A DNA stretch of 64,000 nucleotides, from assembly GCA_031378845.1 (NCBI GenBank), contig JANNES010000020.1:62001-126000 (forward strand), written 5' to 3'. Numbering within the stretch: the stretch's first letter is position 1; every line of letters starts with the position of its first letter. Source of the DNA: JAJNPS01 sp031378845 (GTDB taxonomy: Bacteria; Pseudomonadota; Alphaproteobacteria; Rhodobacterales; Rhodobacteraceae). A model generated the notes under the pieces. That model was given only the letters and a program-made list of their open reading frames with translations. It did no database searches and was not told the DNA's origin. Positions 26,964 to 34,545 of this stretch are shown piece after piece. The position numbers and the translations under genes are program-made.

Positions 26964-29900
26964 ATGACCCCGAACACCGCGTCGCCCCCCCGATTCATCC
27001 ACCTGCGGGTGCATACCGAACATTCGCTGCTTGAGGGCGCCGTGCCGGTCAAGAAACTGGTCAAGCTGTGCCAGTCCGCGCGCATGCCCGCAGTCGCTGT
27101 GACCGACACCAACAACATGTTTGCAGCGCTGGAATTTTCTGAAACCGCCAAGGCCGCCGGCGTCCAGCCCATCATCGGCTGCCAGATCAGCCTTGCCCAT
27201 GATCCCGTCCAGCCCGGCGAAAAGCCCCGCCTGCCCGCGCCTATCGTGCTTCTGGCGCAGTCCGAGGCGGGCTACATGAACCTGATGAAGCTGAACTCGG
27301 CCCTTTATATCGGTAAGGGCGGCCAGCTTCCGCAGGTTACGCTTGCCGAACTTGCGACATGTGCGGGCGGTCTGATCTGCCTGACCGGCGGTCCGGATGG
27401 CCCCTTGGGGCGGTTGCTCGCCGGTGGTCAATCCGCCAAGGCACAGACCCTTCTGGACCGCCTCGCCGCGATTTATGAAGGCCGCCTCTATGTCGAACTG
27501 CAACGCCACCCGGGCGAAGGGGGGCGCCTGACCGAGGCCGAGGCCGCGTCCGAGCGCGGCCTGATCGAGATGGCCTATGCGGGCAACCTGCCCCTTGTCG
27601 CCACCAACGACGTCTACTTTCCAGCGTCCGAGATGTACCTTGCCCATGACGCGCTGATCTGCATTGCCGAAGGCGCGTATGTCGACCAGCAACAGCCCCG
27701 CCGCCGCCTGACCCCGCAGCACTATTTCAAGACCGAAGCGGAAATGGCGACCCTTTTTGCCGACCTGCCCGAGGCATTGGAAAGCACTGTTGAAATCGCC
27801 CGCCGGTGCGCCTATGCCGCCTGCAAGCGCAACCCCATCTTACCCAAATTCGCCGATGACGAGGTCAATGAACTGCGCCGCCTGTCGCACGAAGGCCTGC
27901 AAGCGCGGCTCAATGTCATCCCCCACTCCGCGACGCCCGAGGAATACCTCGCCCGTCTGGATTTCGAGCTTGATGTCATCATCAAGATGGGCTTTCCCGG
28001 CTATTTCCTGATCGTCGCGGATTTCATCAACTGGGCCAAGGCGCGCGGCATCCCTGTCGGTCCCGGCCGAGGTTCCGGCGCGGGCTCGCTGGTGGCCTAT
28101 GCGCTGCGCATCACCGACCTTGACCCTTTGCGCTATGCCCTGCTGTTTGAGCGTTTCCTGAACCCCGAACGCGTCTCGATGCCCGACTTCGACATCGACT
28201 TCTGCATGGACCGGCGTGAGGAAGTCATCCACTACGTCCAAGGCAAATACGGCCGCGACCGGGTGGGCCAGATCATCACCTTTGGCGCGCTTTTGTCCAA
28301 GGCCGCCATCCGCGACGTGGGCCGGGTGTTGCAGATGTCTTATGGTCAGGTGGATCGGCTGTCCAAGATGATCCCGGTCGAGGGCGTCAAGCCGGTCTCG
28401 ATCACCAAGGCGCTGGCCGATGAGCCCCGTCTGCGCGAGGCAGCCAAGGAAGAGGTCGTCGCGCGACTTTTGGACTATGCCCGCGAGATCGAGGGCCTCT
28501 ATCGCAACGCATCGACGCATGCCGCGGGTGTGGTGATTGGCGACCGGCCCTTGGATGAATTGGTGCCGCTTTATCAAGATCCCCGCTCCGACATGCCTGC
28601 CACCCAGTTCAACATGAAATGGGTCGAGGCGGCGGGTCTGGTGAAATTCGACTTTCTCGGCCTGAAGACCCTGACCGTGATCCAGAACGCGATGGACCTC
28701 TTGGCCCTGCGCGACATCCGGTTCGACATCAACCTGATCCCGTTGGACGATAAACCCAGTTACGACCTTTACGCCGCCGCCAGGACCGTCGCGGTGTTTC
28801 AGGTGGAATCCTCGGGCATGATGGACGCGCTGCGCCGGATGAAACCCACCTGCATCGAGGATATCGTGGCCTTGGTGGCGCTTTACCGCCCCGGCCCGAT
28901 GGAAAACATCCCCGCCTATTGCGAGGTGAAAAACGGCCTGCGCGATCTGGAGAGCATCCACCCCACCATCGACCATATCCTTGCCGTAACCCAAGGCATC
29001 ATCGTCTATCAGGAACAGGTGATGCAGATCGCCCAGGTCATGGAGGGCTATGCACTCGGCGGGGCCGATCTTCTGCGCCGCGCCATGGGCAAAAAGATTG
29101 CCGAGGAAATGGCCAAGGAACGCCCGAAATTCATTGCAGGCGCCGCCGCGACCCACAATGTCGCCAAGGAAAAGGCCGGCGAAGTCTTTGACCTTCTAGA
29201 GAAATTCGCCAATTACGGCTTCAACAAATCGCACGCCGCCGCCTATGCCGTGGTCAGCTACCAGACCGCCTACCTCAAGGCCAACTACCCGGTCGAATTC
29301 ATGGCCGCCGTGATGAACTGCGACATCCACCTGACCGACAAGCTGGCGGTCTACAAGCGCGAGGTGGACAAGCTGGGCCTCAAGACCGTGGCGCCCTGTA
29401 TCAACGCGTCCTTGCCCACCTTTTCGGTCAAGGATGGTGCGGTGGTCTACGGCCTTGGGGCCTTGAAAAACGTCGGTGTCGAGGCGATGCGCCTGATTTC
29501 CGACGCGCGCGGCGACAAACCCTTTGCCACGCTCTTCGACTTTGCGCGCCGGGTGGATCTCAAACGCATCGGCAAGCGCCCCTTGGAAATGCTGGCCCGT
29601 GCCGGGGCCTTCGACCAGCTTGACCCCAACCGCGCACGGGTCTTTGACGCACTGGATGCGCTGGGCGCTTATTCCGGTGCCTTGCACGAGGCGACCGCCT
29701 CTGCGCAGGTGTCCTTGTTCGGCGAGGCCGGGGCCGACATCCCCGAACCGCGCTTGGCCTACCGCGACGACTGGCTGCCCATCGAACGCCTGACGCAAGA
29801 ACACCTCGCCATCGGCTTTTACCTCTCCGGCCACCCCCTCGACGACTACATGTCTGCGCTGCGCCGCAAGGATGTGAAAACCCTGACCGAGATCACCGCC

Positions 29901-30407
29901 CTTGCCGAGCGCGGCCCCCTCATCGCGAAAATCGCAGGCTCCGTCGCGGTGCGGCAGGAACGCAAATCCGCCAAGGGCAACCGGTTCGCCTTTGTCTCGT
30001 TGTCTGACCCCACCGGCCTTTACGAGGTGACCGTATTCAGCGACACGCTGGAGGCATCGCGCGACATGCTGGAACCCGGCCGCAACGTGGTGCTGACCGT
30101 CAAGGCGGAGTTGGAAGGCGACACGCTGAAAATGCTGGCCAATGCCGTGCAGCCCATCGACCAAGTTGCCGATCAGGCAGGCGCGCAGGCGATCCGCGTG
30201 CACATCAGCCGGCCCGAGGCGCTGGCGTCGCTCGCCACCCTGCTGGGATCGGTGCAAGGCCGCACTCGCGCGCAGGTCATGGTCTGCGTGGCGGATGATC
30301 AGGGGCGGGAGATTGACCTGACCCTGCCAGGCGAGTTTCCAGTGACGCCGCAGATCAAGGGGGCAATCAAGGCGATGCAGGGGGTAGTGATGGTGGAGGA
30401 GGTGTAA
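26964..30407 (+). CDS. dnaE: DNA polymerase III alpha subunit
   Basis: This is the replicative polymerase catalytic subunit, 1147 residues. The N-terminal PHP domain begins FIHLRVHTEHSLLEGAV. The palm has GPGRGSGAGSLVAYAL and PDFDIDF with the catalytic aspartates. The fingers and beta-binding part follow (NYGFNKSHAAAYAVVSYQTA), and an OB domain lies near residues 975-1060 (RFAFVSLSDPTGLYEVTVF). The length is typical for alphaproteobacterial DnaE. The stop is directly abutted by the stop of a convergent HNH endonuclease gene, with no intergenic terminator visible. Confidence 0.97.
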   Translation: MTPNTASPPRFIHLRVHTEHSLLEGAVPVKKLVKLCQSARMPAVAVTDTNNMFAALEFSETAKAAGVQPIIGCQISLAHDPVQPGEKPRLPAPIVLLAQSEAGYMNLMKLNSALYIGKGGQLPQVTLAELATCAGGLICLTGGPDGPLGRLLAGGQSAKAQTLLDRLAAIYEGRLYVELQRHPGEGGRLTEAEAASERGLIEMAYAGNLPLVATNDVYFPASEMYLAHDALICIAEGAYVDQQQPRRRLTPQHYFKTEAEMATLFADLPEALESTVEIARRCAYAACKRNPILPKFADDEVNELRRLSHEGLQARLNVIPHSATPEEYLARLDFELDVIIKMGFPGYFLIVADFINWAKARGIPVGPGRGSGAGSLVAYALRITDLDPLRYALLFERFLNPERVSMPDFDIDFCMDRREEVIHYVQGKYGRDRVGQIITFGALLSKAAIRDVGRVLQMSYGQVDRLSKMIPVEGVKPVSITKALADEPRLREAAKEEVVARLLDYAREIEGLYRNASTHAAGVVIGDRPLDELVPLYQDPRSDMPATQFNMKWVEAAGLVKFDFLGLKTLTVIQNAMDLLALRDIRFDINLIPLDDKPSYDLYAAARTVAVFQVESSGMMDALRRMKPTCIEDIVALVALYRPGPMENIPAYCEVKNGLRDLESIHPTIDHILAVTQGIIVYQEQVMQIAQVMEGYALGGADLLRRAMGKKIAEEMAKERPKFIAGAAATHNVAKEKAGEVFDLLEKFANYGFNKSHAAAYAVVSYQTAYLKANYPVEFMAAVMNCDIHLTDKLAVYKREVDKLGLKTVAPCINASLPTFSVKDGAVVYGLGALKNVGVEAMRLISDARGDKPFATLFDFARRVDLKRIGKRPLEMLARAGAFDQLDPNRARVFDALDALGAYSGALHEATASAQVSLFGEAGADIPEPRLAYRDDWLPIERLTQEHLAIGFYLSGHPLDDYMSALRRKDVKTLTEITALAERGPLIAKIAGSVAVRQERKSAKGNRFAFVSLSDPTGLYEVTVFSDTLEASRDMLEPGRNVVLTVKAELEGDTLKMLANAVQPIDQVADQAGAQAIRVHISRPEALASLATLLGSVQGRTRAQVMVCVADDQGREIDLTLPGEFPVTPQIKGAIKAMQGVVMVEEV

Positions 30408-31301
30408 CTAACCTTTGAAGCAGTTCAACCTATGCCACTCCAGATAGCTGGGGTGGGGGTGAAGTCGCGGGTCTGACGGCATGATCAGCCTTCGGTCCTG
30501 CACCAAGAGGCGGTCCGCCACCTCGGCGGCGATGGAATCTCTTGCTGTGAGTATGGCCCCGTCCCCGTCCACGGACAAAAGGCCGCGGTCAAACATCCAG
30601 TGCAGGGTGCCCGACAACGCCAATCCATTCCAAATCGTATCAGGACCGTTTTCCTCGACCGGCATAATGTGAGCCGCCTCGACTTCCGGTCGCCCACCTC
30701 CATTGCGAAGGGCCAGCCCGGACATTGCGCAGCGCGCTTCGTAGGCACGTTTTACTTGGCGCGCAAACGACCTGTCTCTAAAGGCCCTGCTTGAAATCAC
30801 CTGAATGCGCGCATCCCCTGCGCCGGGGAAAGTAAAGGGCGTTTGAGTATCTGCAAACCCAGTCGGTTTAAGCGCACCTTCTCGGGGCAGGGCGTCTGGC
30901 CCATCGGTGGCACGAAGTCCTTCGCCGATGATCTTGGCAAAATCCATATCAGAAATCAGACGAACTGCTGAAGTGTTTGATCCCCTCGAGATTGGCAGGC
31001 CGGCCTCGAACGGTACTCCCGCCTTTGTCACGCGCGGAACATTCTGTTCAGAGCTCAGTTCAGAGCCGCGATCCAGCAGGGCAAAGCTACGTGATGGATT
31101 GGAGACATCGGGCTCAATCCGCAAGACCTTTTGCACCGCGTAGTACCCGCGTGTTCCACCGCGTTTGCCCTCGTAAAAGATCACCCAGTCCCCAACGGTC
31201 TGAGCAACGCGCGAAAGGTAGAAGTTCGGGAAGTGGTACACCTCTCCCGGTCGGTCGAGATACATTGAATGCGAAGATGCAATGAACACGGCTTTGGTCA
31301 T
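30408..31301 (-). CDS. HNH endonuclease with N-terminal PUA-like domain
   Basis: The 297-residue protein has two parts. Residues 1-120 (FIASSHSMYLDRPGEVYHFP, then VGDWVIFYE and GYYAVQKVLRIEPD) resemble the PUA/EVE-like modules of putative restriction proteins. Residues 180-250 carry an HNH_2-type nuclease site: RCAMSG, EVEAAHIMPVEENG, IWNGLALSGTLHWMFDRG. The fold combination is that of candidate modification-dependent (type IV) restriction enzymes, which sense modified bases and cut. No methylase is adjacent. It abuts the dnaE stop and is followed by an AT-rich gap, so it may have been acquired. The specificity is inference. Confidence 0.75.
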   Translation of the reverse strand: MTKAVFIASSHSMYLDRPGEVYHFPNFYLSRVAQTVGDWVIFYEGKRGGTRGYYAVQKVLRIEPDVSNPSRSFALLDRGSELSSEQNVPRVTKAGVPFEAGLPISRGSNTSAVRLISDMDFAKIIGEGLRATDGPDALPREGALKPTGFADTQTPFTFPGAGDARIQVISSRAFRDRSFARQVKRAYEARCAMSGLALRNGGGRPEVEAAHIMPVEENGPDTIWNGLALSGTLHWMFDRGLLSVDGDGAILTARDSIAAEVADRLLVQDRRLIMPSDPRLHPHPSYLEWHRLNCFKG

Positions 31302-31520
31302 TCTTGGAGTCTACGCCTTGTCGTACGGGTTTGCCGAAATTCGTTTGCGCAACGCATAGTCATTGTCATCCCCACGTCCTGTGGCGCTATGACGGCAAAA
31401 GGCGCATCAAGATAGCCAAAAATACTCCAAACTCGGGTTTCGATCCGCAAAGAGAACTTTGAAGTCCGCAGTCTAATTGTTGATAAATAAAAGCATTTGT
31501 TTTTTGGCTCCCAGCGCCCC
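31302..31520. other. AT-rich gap upstream of the HNH gene
   Basis: This 219-base stretch is visibly richer in A and T than its surroundings, especially 31441-31500 (roughly 37 percent GC by eye count). No gene, tRNA or repeat was identified. It holds the presumed promoter of the HNH gene and the 3' side of the AbrB-family gene. The composition fits a boundary of acquired DNA. Confidence 0.4.
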
Positions 31521-32573
31521 TCACCCCACCCACCGCGACCCCACCTTCGCCAAACTCACCGCCAGCACGATCCGGACGACATGATGGGCCGTCACATAGA
31601 TCACACTCATCTGCAAACTCAGCGCCACGAGGCTCATCTCGGCCAACCCGCCCGGCGCAAAGGCCAGAAACGCCGCCGCGACCGGCTCGCCCGCCAGCGC
31701 GTGTACTCCTTGAGCAAATCCGAATGCCAGCCCCAGCGCCGCTGCCCCGTTGACCACCGCCAGCCCGGCGGCCCGGCGCAGCATCGCGCGCTCCACCCCC
31801 GCAAACCGTGCGCCAAGCCCGGTGCCCAGTACGACCTGCGTGGCACCGATCAGCCAACCCGGCGGCACGCCCTCGATCCAGCCCAATACATGCGCGACCG
31901 CTGACGCAGCCAACGGCCCCGTGATGATCCAGCCCGGCAACCGCGACGCTCGGCCTGCTGCGACCCCGACCAGCCCGCAGGCCACCAGCACCGCCACATC
32001 CACCACCGACAGCGCCGCCCCGGCGCCCACCATCGCGACACCCGACGCAGACCCGACCGCATGCCCCGTCAAACCCCAGAATATCATCGGCACCGCCAGA
32101 ATCGTCCCGATCAGCCGCAGGAACTGCAACACCGTCAAAAGCCGGACATCCGCCCCGGCTTCCTCGCCCAGTTGCACGCTTTCGATCAGCCCGCCCGGCA
32201 CCGCACCAAAGAACGCATCCTTTGCCGACAAGCCCCCGCGGCGATAAATCCAGAACCCCAAGGCATGCGCCACCGGCACGAACAGGCACAACGCCAGGAG
32301 CGACGGCCACCATCCCAGCGCCTGCCCCGCCACCGCTGGCGTGAAGGCCCCGCCGATCGCAACGCCAATCACCGGCACGAAGGAAAACCGCAACCGCGCG
32401 GGCAGGGTGATCGGGCGGCCCATGGGCCGCCACCCCATCGCGGCGGTCACCCCCACCACGACCAAAGAGCCCAACAGATACCCCAAGGGCAGCTGCAGCG
32501 CATGGGCCAGCAACCCTCCGGCCCCACCCAGACCCAGCGTCAGCGCCAGCGCCCTCAGATCAACGCCGAGCAT
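31521..32573 (-). CDS. AbrB-family membrane protein (PF05145-type)
   Basis: The 350-residue protein is almost entirely hydrophobic, about ten helices in two similar halves. Repeat landmarks are LPLGYLLGSLVVVGVTAA / LPGWIITGPLAASAVAHVL and FFGAVPGGLIESVQLGEEAG / FLAFAPGGLAEMSLVALSL. This is the family labelled AbrB or ammonia monooxygenase in databases; it is a membrane protein and should not be confused with the DNA-binding AbrB. The transport or enzymatic role is not established. Its start overlaps the end of a small hydrophobic frame by 14 bases. Confidence 0.8.
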   Translation of the reverse strand: MLGVDLRALALTLGLGGAGGLLAHALQLPLGYLLGSLVVVGVTAAMGWRPMGRPITLPARLRFSFVPVIGVAIGGAFTPAVAGQALGWWPSLLALCLFVPVAHALGFWIYRRGGLSAKDAFFGAVPGGLIESVQLGEEAGADVRLLTVLQFLRLIGTILAVPMIFWGLTGHAVGSASGVAMVGAGAALSVVDVAVLVACGLVGVAAGRASRLPGWIITGPLAASAVAHVLGWIEGVPPGWLIGATQVVLGTGLGARFAGVERAMLRRAAGLAVVNGAAALGLAFGFAQGVHALAGEPVAAAFLAFAPGGLAEMSLVALSLQMSVIYVTAHHVVRIVLAVSLAKVGSRWVG

Positions 32574-32787
32574 CCACCCTCCACAGCGCCGCCAACGCCA
32601 GAATCACCGTCATAAATGTCGCAAGCTGAGGGATCCGGACCCGCAGCCTCGCGCTGTCATGGGGCCCGATCAGATTACCATACTGGCTGAGCGGGCTTTG
32701 CTCGCCCGGCATCACGACAGTCCCCGTGACCAAGCAGACCAAGGCCGTCACCGCCATGCCCGACCGCAACCCCAACACCAGAGCCAC
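32560..32787 (-). CDS. Possible small two-span membrane protein
   Basis: From a GTG at 32787 this frame encodes 75 residues with two hydrophobic stretches (residues 2-26 and 54-69) separated by PGEQSPLSQYGNLIGPHDSA. It ends 14 bases inside the AbrB-family gene, which suggests coupling. No ribosome binding site was found, and the same frame is blocked upstream by TGA near 32854. The region between slyX and this frame (32788-32953) has open but discontinuous frames, so a frameshifted longer gene is possible. The protein was not recognised. Confidence 0.35.
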   Translation of the reverse strand: MALVLGLRSGMAVTALVCLVTGTVVMPGEQSPLSQYGNLIGPHDSARLRVRIPQLATFMTVILALAALWRVDARR

Positions 32788-32953
32788 GACAACGCCATGC
32801 GCCCAAAGAAATTTCCAAACCGGTCTTGCCCGCGCGCCCGCAGCATCGAAACATCACAGGCCGGGTCGCGCACCGTGGACAAAGGAAAGATCAACGTGTC
32901 GGCCATGAAGGCCCCCACTATCCCCGGCAGGACCAGTGCAATTTGCCGGCCCC

Positions 32954-33145
32954 TTACCAATGCGGCGGTCGCACATTTGCGGCTGGTGCGTCGCCCGCCT
33001 CCTCGCGCTCTGCCTCGCGCGCGGTGAGCATCGTGACCATCCGCGTCAAGCGGTCGATCTCGCCCGACTGGCGCGCCACCATATCAGATAGGTCCTCAAC
33101 GGCGCGGGTCAGATGTGCGACCCGTTCCTCCAATGCTGTGCTCAC
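32954..33145 (-). CDS. slyX: SlyX family protein
   Basis: The 63-residue protein is a predicted coiled coil with the SlyX pattern: LEERVAHLTRAVEDLSDMVA near the start and RPPHW at the end. The cellular role of SlyX is not established. It starts at GTG, which overlaps the TGA of the HxlR regulator gene (GTGA at 33142-33145), so the regulator and slyX are co-translated. Confidence 0.75.
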   Translation of the reverse strand: MSTALEERVAHLTRAVEDLSDMVARQSGEIDRLTRMVTMLTAREAEREEAGDAPAANVRPPHW

Positions 33146-33492
33146 GCCGCAACCGATGCCGGTGCACGTTCTGCAACCCGCGCGCTACCCCACACGGCCA
33201 TCGCATCCAGCACCGGCAGCAGGCTGACCCCAAGCGGTGAAAGCGAATACTCCACATGCGGCGGCACCACCGGAAAGACGTTGCGGTCGATCACTCCGTC
33301 TGCCTCCAACTCTCGCAGATGCTGGGTCAGCATCCGTTGCGTCACTGCGGGCATCATCCGGCGCAACACGTTGAACCGTTTTGGCCCGCTGCGCAGGTAG
33401 TAAAGGATCAGCGCCTTCCAGCGCCCGCCGATCACCCGCAACGTCCGGTCGACCGGGCAATCCTCGGGGTTCAGGCCGCTTACAGTATCCAT
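33142..33492 (-). CDS. HxlR family transcriptional regulator
   Basis: The 116-residue protein is a compact winged-helix regulator of the HxlR type: CPVDRTLRVIGGRWKALILY, RFNVLRRMMPAVTQRMLTQH (recognition region), and the wing LEADGVIDRNVFPVVPPHVE. The single Cys at position 12 corresponds to the redox- or quinone-sensing Cys found in several HxlR/YodB members. It is divergent from an NmrA-like oxidoreductase gene, an arrangement also known for ytfG/ytfH in enteric bacteria. It therefore probably controls that neighbour and itself through the palindrome at 33516-33529. Confidence 0.88.
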   Translation of the reverse strand: MDTVSGLNPEDCPVDRTLRVIGGRWKALILYYLRSGPKRFNVLRRMMPAVTQRMLTQHLRELEADGVIDRNVFPVVPPHVEYSLSPLGVSLLPVLDAMAVWGSARVAERAPASVAA

Positions 33493-33515
33493 TTCAACAC
33501 TACCTTACAAAAACC

Positions 33516-33529
33516 TGCGTACTTACGCA
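33516..33529. promoter_or_regulatory. Perfect palindrome, candidate HxlR operator
   Basis: TGCGTA-CT-TACGCA is a 14-base inverted repeat with a two-base centre in the 92-base gap between the divergent HxlR and NmrA-like genes. It is 24 bases from the regulator start and 56 bases from the oxidoreductase start. It is the strongest symmetric element in the gap and the natural candidate for the regulator dimer site. Confidence 0.5.
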
Positions 33530-33584
33530 ATTGCATCCATGGTGCCATATCCGTTCGGTCGACGCAATCAAACGGAGTTTTCCC

Positions 33585-34415
33585 ATGCCGCATGTTTCCC
33601 TTACCGGCCTTGGCGGTGCCCAGCAGACCGCCATTGCCGCCGCGTTCCGTGATGCCGGCTGGACGGTCAGCGGCACCAGTCGCACCGCCCAAGGTGCCCA
33701 CCGCGCCAATCTTGAAACCGGCGAAGGCCTCGACGCGGTTTTTGCCGGTGCCGATGTCGTCGTCTTTACCATTCCCCAAGACTACAGGCCCGGCAGCACC
33801 CTTCGCATGGCCAACGCCATTGCGACCGCCGCGCGCAACACGCCCCGCGTGGTCCTGAATGCGGCCAGCCGGATTGTCCCGTCTGACCTTGGCGTTTTCG
33901 CCAACATGCGCGCGGTTCGCGACGCCCTGTCGTCTCTGCCCTTGGTGACGCTGGAGCCTACGGTCTACATGGACAACCTCTTGGCCCCATGGAGCCTGCC
34001 TGCCATCCTGTCCGGGACGCTGGCCTTTCCCACCCCGCCCGAGGTCGCAGTGTCATGGATGTCGCACCGCACGCTGGCGCAAGCGGTCGTTGCTGCGGCG
34101 ACGGCGCCGTTCCTCGGCCAGTCCATCCGCATCGGTGGCCCCGCCGCCATCACCGGCGCGCAGATGGCGGCCAGGCTGTCATCACATCTGGGCCAGCCCG
34201 TCGCCTATGCGCCGATCCCGCTGCCCGATTTCGCCGCCGGTCTGAACGCAGGCTTTGGTGCCCCCGCAGGCGACCGCATTGCCGAGCTTTATGCGCACCT
34301 TGCCGCCCATCCCGACATGATGGCGGACGGGGCCGAGGGGTTGGCCAAGCTGGGGGTGGTGGGCGAAAGCTTTGACAGTTTCGTGGCCCGGCAGAAGTGG
34401 ACCGTGGACGCCTGA
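33585..34415 (+). CDS. NmrA/QorB-like NAD(P)-binding oxidoreductase
   Basis: The 276-residue protein is an atypical short-chain-dehydrogenase-fold enzyme of the NmrA type. It starts MPHVSLTGLGGAQQTAIAAAF with a variant glycine-rich loop, then ADVVVFTIPQDYRPG, RVVLNAASRIVPSD, and LEPTVYMDNLLAPW. These proteins include NADPH:quinone oxidoreductase QorB. A quinone- or aldehyde-stress role fits the divergent HxlR gene. The ATG at 33585 is preceded by CGGAG at a suitable distance; the longer open frame upstream is not used. Confidence 0.78.
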   Translation: MPHVSLTGLGGAQQTAIAAAFRDAGWTVSGTSRTAQGAHRANLETGEGLDAVFAGADVVVFTIPQDYRPGSTLRMANAIATAARNTPRVVLNAASRIVPSDLGVFANMRAVRDALSSLPLVTLEPTVYMDNLLAPWSLPAILSGTLAFPTPPEVAVSWMSHRTLAQAVVAAATAPFLGQSIRIGGPAAITGAQMAARLSSHLGQPVAYAPIPLPDFAAGLNAGFGAPAGDRIAELYAHLAAHPDMMADGAEGLAKLGVVGESFDSFVARQKWTVDA

Positions 34416-34545
34416 CGTCTGTTGCCGGGCGTGTTCATCGTGTGCCCAGTTGGCATACGCTTGGCACACGCCCCGCACACCCGTGCTTGTCGGCCCGCCG
34501 CCCATCCGCTAAGGGGTTCCCTGCGCAAATGGAAAGGCACGGGCC

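Noticed and set aside
31380..31450. tRNA fragment or attachment site near GGGTTTCGATCC
   Set aside because: The 12-base resemblance to a T-loop stands alone; no acceptor stem, CCA end or duplicated copy flanks the HNH gene.
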